DNA of 36,018 bases. Origin: Paenibacillus cisolokensis. Lineage in GTDB: Bacteria; Bacillota; Bacilli; Paenibacillales; Paenibacillaceae. The stretch covers positions 1 to 36,018 of the forward strand of contig NZ_BOVJ01000062.1 in the NCBI RefSeq assembly GCF_018403665.1. Reading direction: 5' to 3'. Of the stretch, positions 23,171 to 32,668 are shown piece after piece. Both the position numbers and the translations under genes were made by a program. The notes under the pieces are model-generated. The model was not told the DNA's origin, ran no database searches, and saw nothing but the letters and a program-made list of their open reading frames with translations. How positions within the stretch are numbered: the stretch's first letter is position 1; each line of letters starts with the position of its first letter.

Positions 23171-23509
23171 CTAGCCCTGGCGGTCGATATGGCGGCCGCG
23201 CAACGGCAGCCGCTCGTAAGATTGCGACCATTCGTATCGTTTCAGAATGACAGCGCGGCTGTTCGGCGCTCCGTGGACGAACGGCAGCCTTGCCGTCTCG
23301 CCAAGCTCCCCGGCCCAATCCGCGGCGGGAATGCCGACGAAGACGCCGCTGCGTTCGGTCGAAGCGGACCTCTTCGCGTCAGGCGGATGCAGGCTATCAT
23401 GAGCGAACCCATTTTCGCCGAACGAATCGTAAGCGGCGCTGCGAATCACCGGATGCACCGGCTCGCTGCGGGTTAACCGGTTATACATCAGCAAGCGGGG
23501 AATTCTCAC
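23171..23509 (-). CDS. Hypothetical protein
   Basis: A 112-residue basic, soluble protein not recognised. It starts MRIPRLLMYNRLTRSEPVHP and ends YERLPLRGRHIDRQG; there is no signal peptide, membrane helix or cysteine. The reason to believe it is real is the start: GTG 23509 is preceded by AAAAGGAGGG at ideal spacing, and the frame is open despite high GC. It is convergent with liaR, ending 16 bases from its stop. The function is unknown. Confidence 0.5.
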   Translation of the reverse strand: MRIPRLLMYNRLTRSEPVHPVIRSAAYDSFGENGFAHDSLHPPDAKRSASTERSGVFVGIPAADWAGELGETARLPFVHGAPNSRAVILKRYEWSQSYERLPLRGRHIDRQG

Positions 23510-23602
23510 CGCGACAGCCCTCCTTTTAACACTTACCTTTTTGTTATCTATATCACCATATTACCTTCGAATTGACGCAAAAGATTGCGATTCATGTCGA
23601 AG

Positions 23603-23658
23603 GCGTAAATAAAGCCTGGAATTGCCGGTTTTGCTTATCCGACAGGCATCCAGGCTTT
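23603..23658 (-). terminator. Terminator of the small protein at 23664-24014
   Basis: AAAGCCTGGA (23611-23620) pairs with TCCAGGCTTT (23649-23658), with an inner TGCC/GGCA. Read on the minus strand it ends in GGCTTTATTTAC. Confidence 0.7.
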
Positions 23659-23663
23659 CGGTA

Positions 23664-24014
23664 TTACAGCAGCAGAAACAGGAAGGAGATCAGCGCCAGA
23701 TCGAAAATAAGCCTTCCCCCGAAGAACCCTCCATACGGCCCGTAACCCAACGCTTGCGTATTGGCGGTCTGCTTCAGCTCCGGCACTGCTTTTCTTTTTC
23801 CTTTCTTACTCCTTTGCCTGTCGTCTTTCTGCTGCAGGGGCCTGCTGGTGGAATGTGTGACAGGTCCGGCCGGCCCTCCGTTCAGGATGACTTTCCCGTC
23901 ACTGCAATCTGTCAAAATACCGACATGGCGGCTGCCGTCTTTCAGGACGACACATACGGGCATGCCGCAAAACTTCCTCACATGATCTTCGTGAAGCGGA
24001 TATATAGGTTGCAA
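23664..24014 (-). CDS. Small protein with Sm-like beta motif and hydrophobic tail
   Basis: A 116-residue protein. The first half has a short Sm-like strand pattern (GMPVCVVLKDGSRHVGILTD, GKVILNGG); then a basic linker (QQKDDRQRSKKGKRKAVPEL), a Gly/Tyr-rich stretch (LGYGPYGGFFGGRL) and a hydrophobic C-terminus (LIFDLALISFLFLLL) that could insert into a membrane. TTG 24014 is chosen because GGAGGTG lies 7 bases before it. Similar small proteins of unknown function occur in Paenibacillaceae as far as I recall, but no role is known to me. It has its own terminator. Confidence 0.55.
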   Translation of the reverse strand: MQPIYPLHEDHVRKFCGMPVCVVLKDGSRHVGILTDCSDGKVILNGGPAGPVTHSTSRPLQQKDDRQRSKKGKRKAVPELKQTANTQALGYGPYGGFFGGRLIFDLALISFLFLLL

Positions 24015-24215
24015 GACATGACACCTCCAATGAACGTTCATGCATGCAGTGTATTCAACTACGGGCTGGCACGTATAGGTATATACCCAAAAAACGCAGG
24101 GGGATGTTCTTTTCATTTGAGCAGGGATAACGGGCTTCGAGGCAGAAAGTTATGTTAGAAATGAAAAAAACAGGCGAAATCCGGAATATAAGTTCGGAAT
24201 ATAAGGAGGAGGGAC

Positions 24216-24998
24216 ATGCCGGACAGCCGGTTGAAGACGGATGAGAAGGGCAGGCGGTGGATCGGGATTGCCGCGGCATTCGCCGTGCTGCTTGCCGGGG
24301 CGGTCTGGGCGCTTGTTGCCGCCGATCACGGCGGCGGTACCGGGAAGAATGGGCCGCCTAATGGGGTGACGGGGGATATGGCGGCGCTATGGGACTGGGT
24401 CGACCCGCTGTTGGTCCGGGGCGCTGCCGGCGGGATTTGGTCGCTGCGTTGGGATGTGCGGCTGAAGCCGGGCGAAGCCGGGCATCTGCCGGACAGGCTC
24501 GGTTTGTCCCCTTTGGATGAGAAAGGCGGCGATCGGGGTACGCTAACGAAAAGATCGAAGGCCGCTTACGGCGGGACGCTGACGCTTCTGCTCCCATCGC
24601 ATGGCCGGGTCGAACAGCCGGAGGATGCGGTCATATTGTTCGAACGGCGGGCGGGCGAACGGGACGGGCTGCTTGCCGCCGCTGCCGAAATCGGACGGCT
24701 GCTCGCCGAAGCTGCGTTCGAACAAACGGCAAGCTTCAGCGTGCGGGGAGAAACCGATTCGCCGCAGGCGGCCGAGCGGCTGGCCGCATGGGCGGATGCC
24801 CGGCTGGAGGAGCGCTACGAAGACGGCGGAACGGTCAGCCTGACGTATCGGACACGGCAGCTTCACGCCTCCGTGCCGCTTGGCCGCGGCCGGACGGCCA
24901 ATCTGCAAATTGCGCTTCATACCGATCGGACGGACGGAACGATTTCGCTTGTCGCCGGCGTCCCGCTTATTACCGGCGATTATGCGGCAAGTGATTAG
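24216..24998 (+). CDS. Membrane-anchored YwmB-like protein
   Basis: A 260-residue protein. An N-terminal anchor or signal (IGIAAAFAVLLAGAVWALVA, residues 17-36) is followed by an extracytoplasmic domain. The C-terminal part (FSVRGETDSPQAAERLA, YEDGGTVSLTYRTRQL, TANLQIALHTDRTDGTISLV, GVPLITGDY) fits the pattern of YwmB-family proteins (TATA-box-binding-like fold, DUF1779), which are exported in Bacillus near cell-wall genes; the N-terminal half is less conserved. ATG 24216 has AAGGAGGAGG upstream. It stands alone, before zwf. The family call is from memory and moderate. Confidence 0.5.
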   Translation: MPDSRLKTDEKGRRWIGIAAAFAVLLAGAVWALVAADHGGGTGKNGPPNGVTGDMAALWDWVDPLLVRGAAGGIWSLRWDVRLKPGEAGHLPDRLGLSPLDEKGGDRGTLTKRSKAAYGGTLTLLLPSHGRVEQPEDAVILFERRAGERDGLLAAAAEIGRLLAEAAFEQTASFSVRGETDSPQAAERLAAWADARLEERYEDGGTVSLTYRTRQLHASVPLGRGRTANLQIALHTDRTDGTISLVAGVPLITGDYAASD

Positions 24999-25125
24999 AA
25001 GAAGTTGTGAAGGTGATCAGTTTTTTTATGAATAGGTCGATAGCGCAAGCGTGTGGATTATGCTAAACTACATAACATGGCGCATTGCAGCCGTTAAAAA
25101 TTCATAGGAAGAGAATGAGGGATCA

Positions 25126-26679
25126 ATGATCTACGAAAACAAACAGGAAACGGCAGCCGAAGGCGCGGTCTACTATTTGTTCGGGGCAACGGGAGACCTG
25201 GCCCGCCGCAAGCTTTTTCCGGCGCTTTTCAGTTTATATAAAGAGGGCAAGCTGGCCGACAATTTCGCCGTCGTCGGACTCGCCCGCCGTCCCCGGACGA
25301 ACGAACAGTTCCGTTCGGACGTATATGACTCCATTACGGAATTTTGCCGATACAAAGCCGACGACACTGAATTGTGGAACCGTTTTGCCGAACACTTCGT
25401 CTACATGTCCCTCGATATTCATAATGTGGACGGCTTCCGGCAGTTGAACGCGCTGAGCGCGGAACTCGACGCCAAATTCGGCATTCCGGGCAACCGGCTG
25501 TTTTACTTGGCGCTCGCTCCCGAGCTGTTCGGTCCCGTATCGTTCAATATGCGGGAAGGCGGACTGCTCGAATCCGCGGGCTGGCACCGGCTCGTCATCG
25601 AGAAGCCTTTCGGTTACGATCTGGAGTCCGCGAAGAAGCTGAACGCCCAGATCAGTCAGGTGTTCAAGGAAGAAGAGATTTTCCGGATCGACCACTACCT
25701 CGGCAAAGAAATGGTGCAGAACATCGAGGTCATCCGGTTTGCCAACGCGTTCTTCGAGCCGCTGTGGAACAACCGCTACATAGCGAACGTGCAGATCACG
25801 CTGTCGGAGACGGTCGGCGTGGAAGAGCGCGGAGGCTATTACGACAAGTCCGGCGCGTTGCGGGACATGGGGCAGAACCATATGCTGCAAATGCTGACGA
25901 TGATCGCCATGGAGCCGCCGAGCCGTCTTCATCCCGAAGATATCCGGGACGAGAAGGTGAAAGTGCTGCGTTCGCTGCGCGGGTATTCGTCGAGCGAAGA
26001 AGTAAGGCGCAACGTCGTTCGCGGCCAGTACGCCGAAGGAACCTTGAAAGGGAAACCGCTTGTCGGCTACCGCCAAGAGGATTCGGTTGCACCGGATTCC
26101 GTAACGGAGACGTATTTTGCCGCCAAGGTGTTCGTCGACAATTTGCGCTGGGCGGGCGTGCCGTTCTATATCCGCACAGGCAAGCGGCTGCCGGTCAAGA
26201 CGACCGAAGTCGTCGTCGAATTCAAGAACATGTCCGAAAATGTGCTGTTCGCGCGCAAGCACGATCTGTCGCCGAATCTGCTCGTCATTCGCGTCAATCC
26301 GATGGAAGGCATCTATATCAAGATCAATGCGAAGAAGCCCGGCTCCGACAATGCGGTGCAGCCGGTGGCGATGGAATTTTGCCAAAGCTGCATGGTCGGC
26401 ATCAATACGCCGGAAGCTTACGAACGGCTGATCCACGATGCGGCGCGCGGCGATTCCACCTATTTCACGCGTTGGGACGAGGTGGCCGCGGCATGGGCGT
26501 TCGTCGATCGCATCGCCGAAGCATGGCGTGAGGACGACAGCGATCTGTCCTTCTACCCGGCGGGCACCTGGGGACCGCAGAAAGCGGATCAGCTGCTGGC
26601 AGACGACGGGTTCTTCTGGTGGCCGGTCAACGGTCAGGAAGAGGACAACGTCATCTGGGTTACGAACAGCAGCAAGTGA
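25126..26679 (+). CDS. zwf: Glucose-6-phosphate 1-dehydrogenase
   Basis: A 517-residue cytoplasmic enzyme that oxidises glucose 6-phosphate to 6-phosphogluconolactone with NAD(P)+, the entry of the oxidative pentose-phosphate pathway. Motifs: the nucleotide-binding GATGDLARRKL (residues 20-30), EKPFG (159-163) and the substrate-binding active site RIDHYLGKE (187-195) with the catalytic His. Length is normal for the family. ATG 25126 has GAGGGA upstream. It is intact. No 6-phosphogluconolactonase or gnd gene is next to it. The following cyclase and prfC genes lie on the same strand with short gaps. Confidence 0.96.
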   Translation: MIYENKQETAAEGAVYYLFGATGDLARRKLFPALFSLYKEGKLADNFAVVGLARRPRTNEQFRSDVYDSITEFCRYKADDTELWNRFAEHFVYMSLDIHNVDGFRQLNALSAELDAKFGIPGNRLFYLALAPELFGPVSFNMREGGLLESAGWHRLVIEKPFGYDLESAKKLNAQISQVFKEEEIFRIDHYLGKEMVQNIEVIRFANAFFEPLWNNRYIANVQITLSETVGVEERGGYYDKSGALRDMGQNHMLQMLTMIAMEPPSRLHPEDIRDEKVKVLRSLRGYSSSEEVRRNVVRGQYAEGTLKGKPLVGYRQEDSVAPDSVTETYFAAKVFVDNLRWAGVPFYIRTGKRLPVKTTEVVVEFKNMSENVLFARKHDLSPNLLVIRVNPMEGIYIKINAKKPGSDNAVQPVAMEFCQSCMVGINTPEAYERLIHDAARGDSTYFTRWDEVAAAWAFVDRIAEAWREDDSDLSFYPAGTWGPQKADQLLADDGFFWWPVNGQEEDNVIWVTNSSK

Positions 26680-26727
26680 TCTTTCGCATGCGCGTCAGAC
26701 GCTCATTCTACGAGGAGGATGGAGCAG

Positions 26728-27354
26728 ATGTTTAAAGTTTACGATATATCCATGACCATCGAACCGTCGATGCAGGTTTATAAAAATAAAGAAGAGAAGA
26801 AGCCGAAAATTTACAACGTCCAAAATTTCCAGAACGGCAGAGCTTACGAATCGCGCATCGATCTGGACGCGCATTGCGGCACCCATGTCGATGCCCCGCT
26901 GCATATGCTGGAGAACGGCGCGACGATCGAGACGATCGGCCTTGAGGAACTGGTCGGCTATGCCAGAGTGCTCGATCTGACGCATGTGCAGGAAGCGGTG
27001 ACGAAGGAAGATCTCGAACCGTTCGGTCTGCAGCGCGGGGACTGGGTGCTGCTGAAAACGCGGAATTCCTTTTCCGACGAATTCGATATGAACTTTGTCT
27101 TCCTGCGCGAAGACGGCGCGCGCTACTTGATCGACCTCGGCGTGCGCGGCGTCGGCACCGACGGGCTCGGCATCGAGCGGGCTCAGCCGGAGTATACGAC
27201 GCACCGGCCGCTGTTCCGCAACAATGTCATCATTGTCGAAGGGCTGCGGCTGAAGGACGTGCCGGCGGGCACCTACTTCATGGTGATCGCTCCCCTGAAG
27301 CTGACCGGCATCGAAGCGGCGCCGGCGCGGGCGCTGCTGATCGGCAAGCCGTAA
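26728..27354 (+). CDS. Cyclase-family (kynurenine-formamidase-like) metal hydrolase
   Basis: A 208-residue protein of the cyclase / KynB family. The signature AHCGTHVDAPLHML (about residues 49-62) supplies the metal ligands His, His and Asp; VGTDGLGIE and THRPLFRNNVIIVEGL complete the site. Members hydrolyse amides or cyclic substrates; without tryptophan-degradation genes nearby the substrate is open. ATG 26728 is preferred to 26719 because GAGGAGG lies 9 bases before it. It follows zwf by about 50 bases and precedes prfC. Confidence 0.8.
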   Translation: MFKVYDISMTIEPSMQVYKNKEEKKPKIYNVQNFQNGRAYESRIDLDAHCGTHVDAPLHMLENGATIETIGLEELVGYARVLDLTHVQEAVTKEDLEPFGLQRGDWVLLKTRNSFSDEFDMNFVFLREDGARYLIDLGVRGVGTDGLGIERAQPEYTTHRPLFRNNVIIVEGLRLKDVPAGTYFMVIAPLKLTGIEAAPARALLIGKP

Positions 27355-27412
27355 GCGGATCGTTAATTCTCGATTTTGACAGCAATCGAAACGAAGGGAA
27401 CTATCACGAAGC

Positions 27413-28998
27413 ATGAGCAAAACGCTAACCGACGAGTTGAAGCGGGAAGTGGAGAAGCGGCGCACGTTCGCCATCATCTCCCACCCCGACGCAGGAAAAA
27501 CGACATTAACCGAGAAGCTCCTCCTGTTCGGAGGAGCCATTCGTCTTGCCGGCAGCGTCAAGGCGCGCAAGGCGAACCGGCACGCGACGTCGGACTGGAT
27601 GGAAATCGAGAAGCAGCGCGGCATTTCGGTCACGTCGAGCGTCATGCAGTTCGATTACAAGGGCCATCGGGTCAATATATTGGACACCCCGGGGCACCAG
27701 GACTTCAGCGAAGACACGTACCGGACGCTGACGGCAGCCGACAGCGCCGTCATGCTGATCGACGCCGCCAAAGGCGTCGAGGCGCAGACGATCAAGCTGT
27801 TCCAGGTATGCAGCAAGCGCGGCATTCCGATTTTCACGTTCGTCAACAAGCTGGACCGCGAAGGCCGGAATCCGTTCGAGCTGATGGAAGAGATCGAGCG
27901 GGTGCTCGGCATCCGTTCCGTGCCGATGAACTGGCCGATCGGCATGGGACGCGAGCTGTGCGGCGTTTACGACCGGATGAAAAATCAGGTGGAGCTGTTC
28001 CAGGGAGACGATCATTCGACCATTTCCGTCCGTCAGGTGCAGGACTACCACGATCCGCTTATTCGCGAAATGGCGGGGTCGTATTTGCATGAGCAGCTCG
28101 AACAGGAGCTGGAGCTGCTGGACGTGGCCGGAGACCCGTTCGATTACGAGAAGGTGCGGGCGGGCGAACTGACGCCGGTCTTTTTCGGCAGCGCCATTAA
28201 CAATTTCGGAGTCCAGACGTTTCTCGAGAACTTCCTGCAGTTGGCGCCGCCTCCTACGCCGCGCAACAGTACGGAAGGGCCGGTCGAGCCGACCGACGAG
28301 AAGTTTTCCGGCTATATTTTCAAAATCCAGGCCAACATGAATCCGGCTCATCGCGACCGCATCGCGTTTTGCGCATTTGCTCGGGAAGGTTCGAGCGGGG
28401 AATGACCGTCCGGCATGTGCGGGCGGGCAAAGAGATCAAGCTGTCCCAGCCGCAGCAGTTTCTCGCCCAGGACCGGGATATTGTCGAAACAGCCTATCCC
28501 GGCGACATTATCGGCTTGTTCGACCCGGGCATATTCCGAATCGGCGATTCGCTGTGCCAGGGCGGCCAGATCATCTTCGATGAACTGCCGACATTTTCGC
28601 CCGAGCTGTTCGCCAAGGTGACCGTGAAAAATGCGCTCAAGCACAAGCAATATCAGAAAGGCGTCGACCAGTTGACGGAAGAAGGGACAATTCAGGTCTT
28701 CCATTCGATCAGCGGCCCGGACGAGACGATTCTCGGCGTCGTCGGCCAGCTTCAGTTCGAAGTGTTCGAGTACCGGATGCGGGCCGAGTACGGCGTCGAA
28801 GTCATGCTGCACCGGATGCCGTTCCAGTTCGCGCGCTGGATTGTGGACGATAAAATCGATCCGTCCAAATTCCGGATCAACTCGACGCTGGTGAAAGACA
28901 AGAAGGACAAATATGTTGCGTTGTTCGAAAACGAATATGCGATGCGGACGGCCATCGAACGCAATCCGACGGCCAAGTTTCTGGAGACGGCGCCTTAA
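27413..28998 (+). CDS. prfC: Peptide chain release factor 3 (one-base frameshift)
   Basis: A 528-residue GTPase after repair, the same length as E. coli RF3. It removes RF1/RF2 from the ribosome after termination. GTPase motifs: G1 SHPDAGKT (23-30), G2 region [11 protein letters not shown]3 DTPGH (91-95), G4 NKLD (145-148), then domain II ([36 protein letters not shown]) and the C-terminal part ([20 protein letters not shown]). The frame breaks at T-run 28367-28370: RIAF then [12 protein letters not shown] would be continuous with one more T. As a single lesion in a conserved gene this is probably a sequencing error. A strong terminator overlaps the stop. Confidence 0.93.
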
Positions 28999-29016
28999 TT
29001 CGAGGCGCCGTTTTTT
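28987..29016 (+). terminator. Terminator of prfC overlapping its stop codon
   Basis: ACGGCGCCT (28987-28995) pairs with AGGCGCCGT (29003-29011); the loop begins with the TAA stop, and six T follow. Confidence 0.9.
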
Positions 29017-29040
29017 GCATGAATGCGGCTTGAAATCCCG

Positions 29041-29083
29041 TTGACAGAGCATCCTTTTCATGGGAAAATGTACGCGTGTACAT
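29041..29083 (+). promoter_or_regulatory. Promoter and probable operator of the LacI gene
   Basis: TTGACA (29041-29046), 17 bases, GAAAAT (29064-29069). A palindrome ATGTACGCGTGTACAT (29068-29083) overlaps the -10 and the start region; its central CG and 16-bp size are typical of LacI-family operators, so autorepression is likely. Confidence 0.6.
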
Positions 29084-29152
29084 GAAATAGTATTTAGCTT
29101 GCCGAATGTATGGACAGTGCGGCAGCACGGAGCTGGCAGGGAGGAAAGACCT

Positions 29153-30193
29153 ATTACACGGAAGGAAGTTGCACGGCTGGCAGGCGTTTCGGAAGCGACA
29201 GTTTCGCGTGTGTTGAGCGGGACGGGACCGGTAAAGGAAGAGACCAGGCGGAAGGTGCTGGAGGCGGCGGAACGGCTGCATTATGTGCCGAGCGCGCTCG
29301 CGCAGCGCTTCGCCCGGCGGAAGAGCGGCAATCTGGGCGTCATCTTGCCGCTCGTGCCGAAGGTGCGTCTATTCTCAACGTATTATTTCTCGGAAATATT
29401 GAGCGGTGTCGGCGAAGAAGCGGGCAGGCACGGATACGATTTGCTTCTCATGTTCCGGAAGCCGGACGAGAAGCGGGAATATGCGATGCTGTTCCGCACG
29501 CAGAAGGTTGACGCGCTGATCGTTCTCGGTTCCCGCGACGAACCGGACGAGCGGCAGGCGCTCGCCGAACTGTGGCGGGACGGTTATCCGTTCTGCCTCG
29601 TCAATCAGCGATTCGACGAGGAGCCGTTTCCGGCGGTCGACGCGGATCATGAATCGGGCAGCTTTCAGGTCGTGCGGCATCTGGCCGGCCAAGGCTGCAG
29701 ACGGATCGCCTTCGTCAACGGACCGCTCGTCTACTCCAACAGCGCCGATCGGCTGGCAGGTTATCGGCGAGCGCTTGAGGCGTCGGGCTTGCCGTTCGAC
29801 CCGAAACGAATCTATGCCGGCAATTACAGCCGCAAGAGCGGTCTGGAGCTTGCCGCTTCCATCGCCGACGCGATGCGGCGAGGGGAAGTGGACGGCATAT
29901 TCGCCGGCAATGACCGGATGGCGATCGGGATTATGCAAGGGCTGCGGGAGTTTGGGCTGGAAGCGGGAGCGGATTATGCTCTGGCCGGCTGCGACGATTC
30001 CGAAGGAGCGCGGATGACCGATCCGCAGCTGACAACGCTGTCCGTTCCGTTCGACCGGATGGGGAAGCTTGCCGCCCGCCGTCTGCTTGCCGCCGACGAA
30101 ACGACTTGGGACACTCCCATACTGAAGCTTCCGGTCGAACTGATCGTCCGGGCATCTACGGAGCGCTTCGGCAGCTCCTCCACAACCGATTGA
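29153..30193 (+). CDS. LacI/GalR-family transcriptional regulator
   Basis: A regulator of about 346 residues. The LacI helix-turn-helix (TRKEVARLAGVSEATVSRVL, TRRKVLEAAERLHYVPSALA) begins right after ATT 29153, and the sugar-binding core follows (GNLGVILPLV, STYYFSEILSGVGEEAGRHG, DHESGSFQVVRHL, RIAFVNGPLVYSNSADRLAG, IFAGNDRMAIGIMQGLREFG, TTLSVPFDRMGKLAA). The start is uncertain: GGGAGG lies 8 bases before the rare codon ATT 29153, while the in-frame GTG 29117 and ATG 29060 have no ribosome site and would add non-conserved residues; ATG 29060 would lie inside the promoter. It lies 16 bases before two sugar-type dehydrogenase genes, which it probably controls. Confidence 0.85.
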   Translation: MTRKEVARLAGVSEATVSRVLSGTGPVKEETRRKVLEAAERLHYVPSALAQRFARRKSGNLGVILPLVPKVRLFSTYYFSEILSGVGEEAGRHGYDLLLMFRKPDEKREYAMLFRTQKVDALIVLGSRDEPDERQALAELWRDGYPFCLVNQRFDEEPFPAVDADHESGSFQVVRHLAGQGCRRIAFVNGPLVYSNSADRLAGYRRALEASGLPFDPKRIYAGNYSRKSGLELAASIADAMRRGEVDGIFAGNDRMAIGIMQGLREFGLEAGADYALAGCDDSEGARMTDPQLTTLSVPFDRMGKLAARRLLAADETTWDTPILKLPVELIVRASTERFGSSSTTD

Positions 30194-30208
30194 AAGGTGG
30201 AACGGAAG

Positions 30209-31372
30209 ATGGATAAGGTACGTGTCGGCATGGTCGGGTACAAGTTTATGGGCAAGGCGCATTCCAATGCCTATCGCGCGCTTCCGATGTTTTTCCCGGA
30301 TGCGCCGAAGCCGGAAATGAAAGCGGTTTGCGGGCGCGACCCGCAAGGAGTGGAGGCCGCCCGCGCCCAGTTCGGCTGGGAATCGGCGGAGACGGACTGG
30401 CGCCGCCTGGTGGAGCGTGACGACATCGATCTCGTCGATATCAATGCGCCGAGCGACGCGCACAAGGAGATCGCAGTCGCGGCTGCGGCGGCGGGCAAGC
30501 ATCTGTTCTGCGAGAAGCCGCTGGCGCTGACGCTGGACGATGCGCGGGACATGCTGGCGGCGGCGGAGAAAGCCGGCGTCAAGCATATGATCGGTTTCAA
30601 CTACCGGTTCGTTCCTGCCGTCCAGCTGGCGAAGAAGCTGGTTGCCGAAGGGCGCATCGGCAAGATTTATCATTTCCGCGCAACGTTTCTGCAAGATTGG
30701 ATTATCGATCCGGAATTTCCGCTTGTATGGCGGCTGCAGAAGGAGATTGCCGGTTCCGGATCGCACGGCGATCTGGGCGCCCATCTGATCGATCTGGCCC
30801 GGTTTCTGATCGGCGAGTTCGAAGAGGTGGTCGGGATGAGCGAGACGTTCATCAAAGAGCGGCCGATTCCGTCGTCCATGACCGGTTTAAGCGCCAAAGG
30901 CAGTGCGGACGGTCCGCGCGGAGAAGTAACGGTGGACGATGCGACGCTGTTTCTCGCCCGTTTCGCGGGCGGAGCGCTCGGCAGCTTCGAGGCGACGCGC
31001 TTCGCAGCCGGTCACAGGTGCACGAACGCGTTCGAAATTAACGGCAGCAAAGGCAGCGTCAAATTCGACTTCGAACGGATGAACGAACTGCAGGTTTTCT
31101 TTAGGGACGATGCGGAGGATGTCCAAGGTTTCCGGCGGGTGCTGGCGACGGATCCGGCCCATCCGTATATGGATGCCTGGTGGCCGCCGGGGCATACGAT
31201 CGGATTCGAGCATACGTTCACGCATGAGGTTCGCGAATTGCTGCTGGCGATTGCCGGCAACCGCCAGCCGGTCCCGAATTTTACCGACGGGGTGAAATGT
31301 CAGGAAGTGCTGGAGGCGGTCGATCTGTCGATCGCGGAGCGCCGTTGGGTGCGAATTGACGAATTGCGGTAG
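30209..31372 (+). CDS. Gfo/Idh/MocA-family oxidoreductase, first
   Basis: A 387-residue NAD(P)-dependent dehydrogenase. The Rossmann start is RVGMVGYKFMGKAHSNAYRA, and the cofactor/catalytic motif HLFCEKPLALT (about residues 90-100) carries the conserved EKP. The C-terminal sheet domain contains MIGFNYRFVPAVQLAKKL and SHGDLGAHLIDLARFLIG with the active-site Asp and His. Family members oxidise or reduce sugars, inositols or related polyols. ATG 30209 has GGTGGAACGG upstream and is preferred to GTG 30197. It is in an operon with the LacI regulator and a second family member. The substrate cannot be deduced. Confidence 0.9.
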   Translation: MDKVRVGMVGYKFMGKAHSNAYRALPMFFPDAPKPEMKAVCGRDPQGVEAARAQFGWESAETDWRRLVERDDIDLVDINAPSDAHKEIAVAAAAAGKHLFCEKPLALTLDDARDMLAAAEKAGVKHMIGFNYRFVPAVQLAKKLVAEGRIGKIYHFRATFLQDWIIDPEFPLVWRLQKEIAGSGSHGDLGAHLIDLARFLIGEFEEVVGMSETFIKERPIPSSMTGLSAKGSADGPRGEVTVDDATLFLARFAGGALGSFEATRFAAGHRCTNAFEINGSKGSVKFDFERMNELQVFFRDDAEDVQGFRRVLATDPAHPYMDAWWPPGHTIGFEHTFTHEVRELLLAIAGNRQPVPNFTDGVKCQEVLEAVDLSIAERRWVRIDELR

Positions 31373-31433
31373 AGCAACAATGGGCGAATGGCGATATGCG
31401 GAGCATATGCGGCCGGAAAGGGATGGATAACGA

Positions 31434-32519
31434 ATGAAGCCGATGAAAACGGGCATTGTCGGTTGCGGCAATATAAGTGGCATTTATTTTCGAAATCTTC
31501 AGCTTTACCCGGAGGTGGAACTGGTCGCCTGCGCCGATCTGGATGTGGAGCGCGCGGCTGCCAGGGCCCGGGAATTCGGCGTGCCGAAAGCCTGCTCTGT
31601 TGATGAACTGCTGGCCGATCCCGAAATCGAAATCGTCGTCAATTTGACAATTCCGAAAGCGCATGCAGCGGTTTGCCTGCAAGCGCTCGCAGCGGGCAAG
31701 CATGTTTATGTGGAAAAGCCGCTGGCCGTTACGAGAGAAGAAGGACGGGAAGTGCTGGAGCTTGCCGCCCGCAGCGGCCTGCGGGTAGCCGGAGCGCCGG
31801 AGACGTTCCTCGGCGGGGGAATCCAGACATGCCGCAAGCTGATCGACGAAGGCGCAATCGGCCGGCCGGTAGCGGCGACGGCCTTTATGATGGGGCGCGG
31901 CCATGAGCACTGGCATCCGGACCCGGAGTTTTATTACGAAGTCGGCGGCGGTCCGATGTTTGATATGGGGCCTTATTATTTGACCGCTCTGATCAATTTG
32001 CTCGGGCCGATTCGCCGGGTTACCGGTTCGGCCGCCATTGCGTTTCCGGAGCGGACGATTCTGAGCGAGAAGAAGAAAGGGAAGATCATCAAGGTGGAGA
32101 CGCCGACGCATATTGCCGGCGTAATCGATTTCGCCTCGGGCGCCGTCGGGACGATCATTACGAGCTTCGATATTATGGCCGGAACGGAGCTGCCGCATAT
32201 CGAAATTTACGGAAGCGCCGGCACGCTGCGCGTACCGGACCCGAATGGTTTCGGCGGCCGGGTGCAGCTGCGGCGGGCGGACAGCGGGGAGTGGGAGGAC
32301 ATTCCGCTTACCCACGGATATACCGACAATAACCGCGGAATCGGTGTGGCCGATATGGCAAGAGCGATAGCCGAAGGCCGTCCGCATCGCGCGAACGGCG
32401 AGCTGGCTTATCATGTGCTTGAGGCGATGCACGGATTCCACGATGCGTCCCGCGAAGGGCGCCATTACGAGATGACGAGCTCCTGCGACAGGCCGGCAGC
32501 GATGCCGGAGCGCGGTTAG
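31434..32519 (+). CDS. Gfo/Idh/MocA-family oxidoreductase, second
   Basis: A 361-residue dehydrogenase of the same superfamily but clearly different from its neighbour. Rossmann [20 protein letters not shown], motif [11 protein letters not shown] (EKP), C-terminal [40 protein letters not shown] with the active-site Asp-x-x-x-Tyr pattern, and [20 protein letters not shown]. Pairs of such enzymes next to a LacI regulator usually interconvert or epimerise a sugar through a keto intermediate. No transporter is adjacent. It ends just before a strong terminator. Confidence 0.9.
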   Translation: MKPMKTGIVGCGNISGIYFRNLQLYPEVELVACADLDVERAAARAREFGVPKACSVDELLADPEIEIVVNLTIPKAHAAVCLQALAAGKHVYVEKPLAVTREEGREVLELAARSGLRVAGAPETFLGGGIQTCRKLIDEGAIGRPVAATAFMMGRGHEHWHPDPEFYYEVGGGPMFDMGPYYLTALINLLGPIRRVTGSAAIAFPERTILSEKKKGKIIKVETPTHIAGVIDFASGAVGTIITSFDIMAGTELPHIEIYGSAGTLRVPDPNGFGGRVQLRRADSGEWEDIPLTHGYTDNNRGIGVADMARAIAEGRPHRANGELAYHVLEAMHGFHDASREGRHYEMTSSCDRPAAMPERG

Positions 32520-32544
32520 GCTCCCGATATACGTTCGCATCTTA

Positions 32545-32579
32545 CCCCCGGCTTTTGCGGCCGGGGGCGTTTCGTTTTG
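32545..32579 (+). terminator. Terminator of the LacI / dehydrogenase operon
   Basis: CCCCCGGC (32545-32552) pairs perfectly with GCCGGGGG (32560-32567), followed by CGTTTCGTTTT. Confidence 0.8.
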
Positions 32580-32606
32580 CGATTCGCAACGGTAAACCTG
32601 TATAAT
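32577..32606 (+). promoter_or_regulatory. Probable promoter of phnM
   Basis: TTGCGA (32577-32582), 18 bases, TATAAT (32601-32606), about 60 bases before the phnM start codon. Confidence 0.5.
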
Positions 32607-32668
32607 AGACGGAGATAGCGCGCTGCCTAGCGCAGATTAGAACGACGAACGGGGAGGAAAACCGGCCA

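Noticed and set aside
25234..26436. 400-codon minus-strand frame inside zwf
   Set aside because: Shadow of zwf, which carries all the family motifs on the plus strand.
29375..30784. 469-codon minus-strand frame
   Set aside because: Antisense to the LacI and first dehydrogenase genes; no ribosome site and no recognisable domain.
31281..32540. 419-codon minus-strand frame
   Set aside because: Antisense shadow of the second Gfo/Idh/MocA gene.
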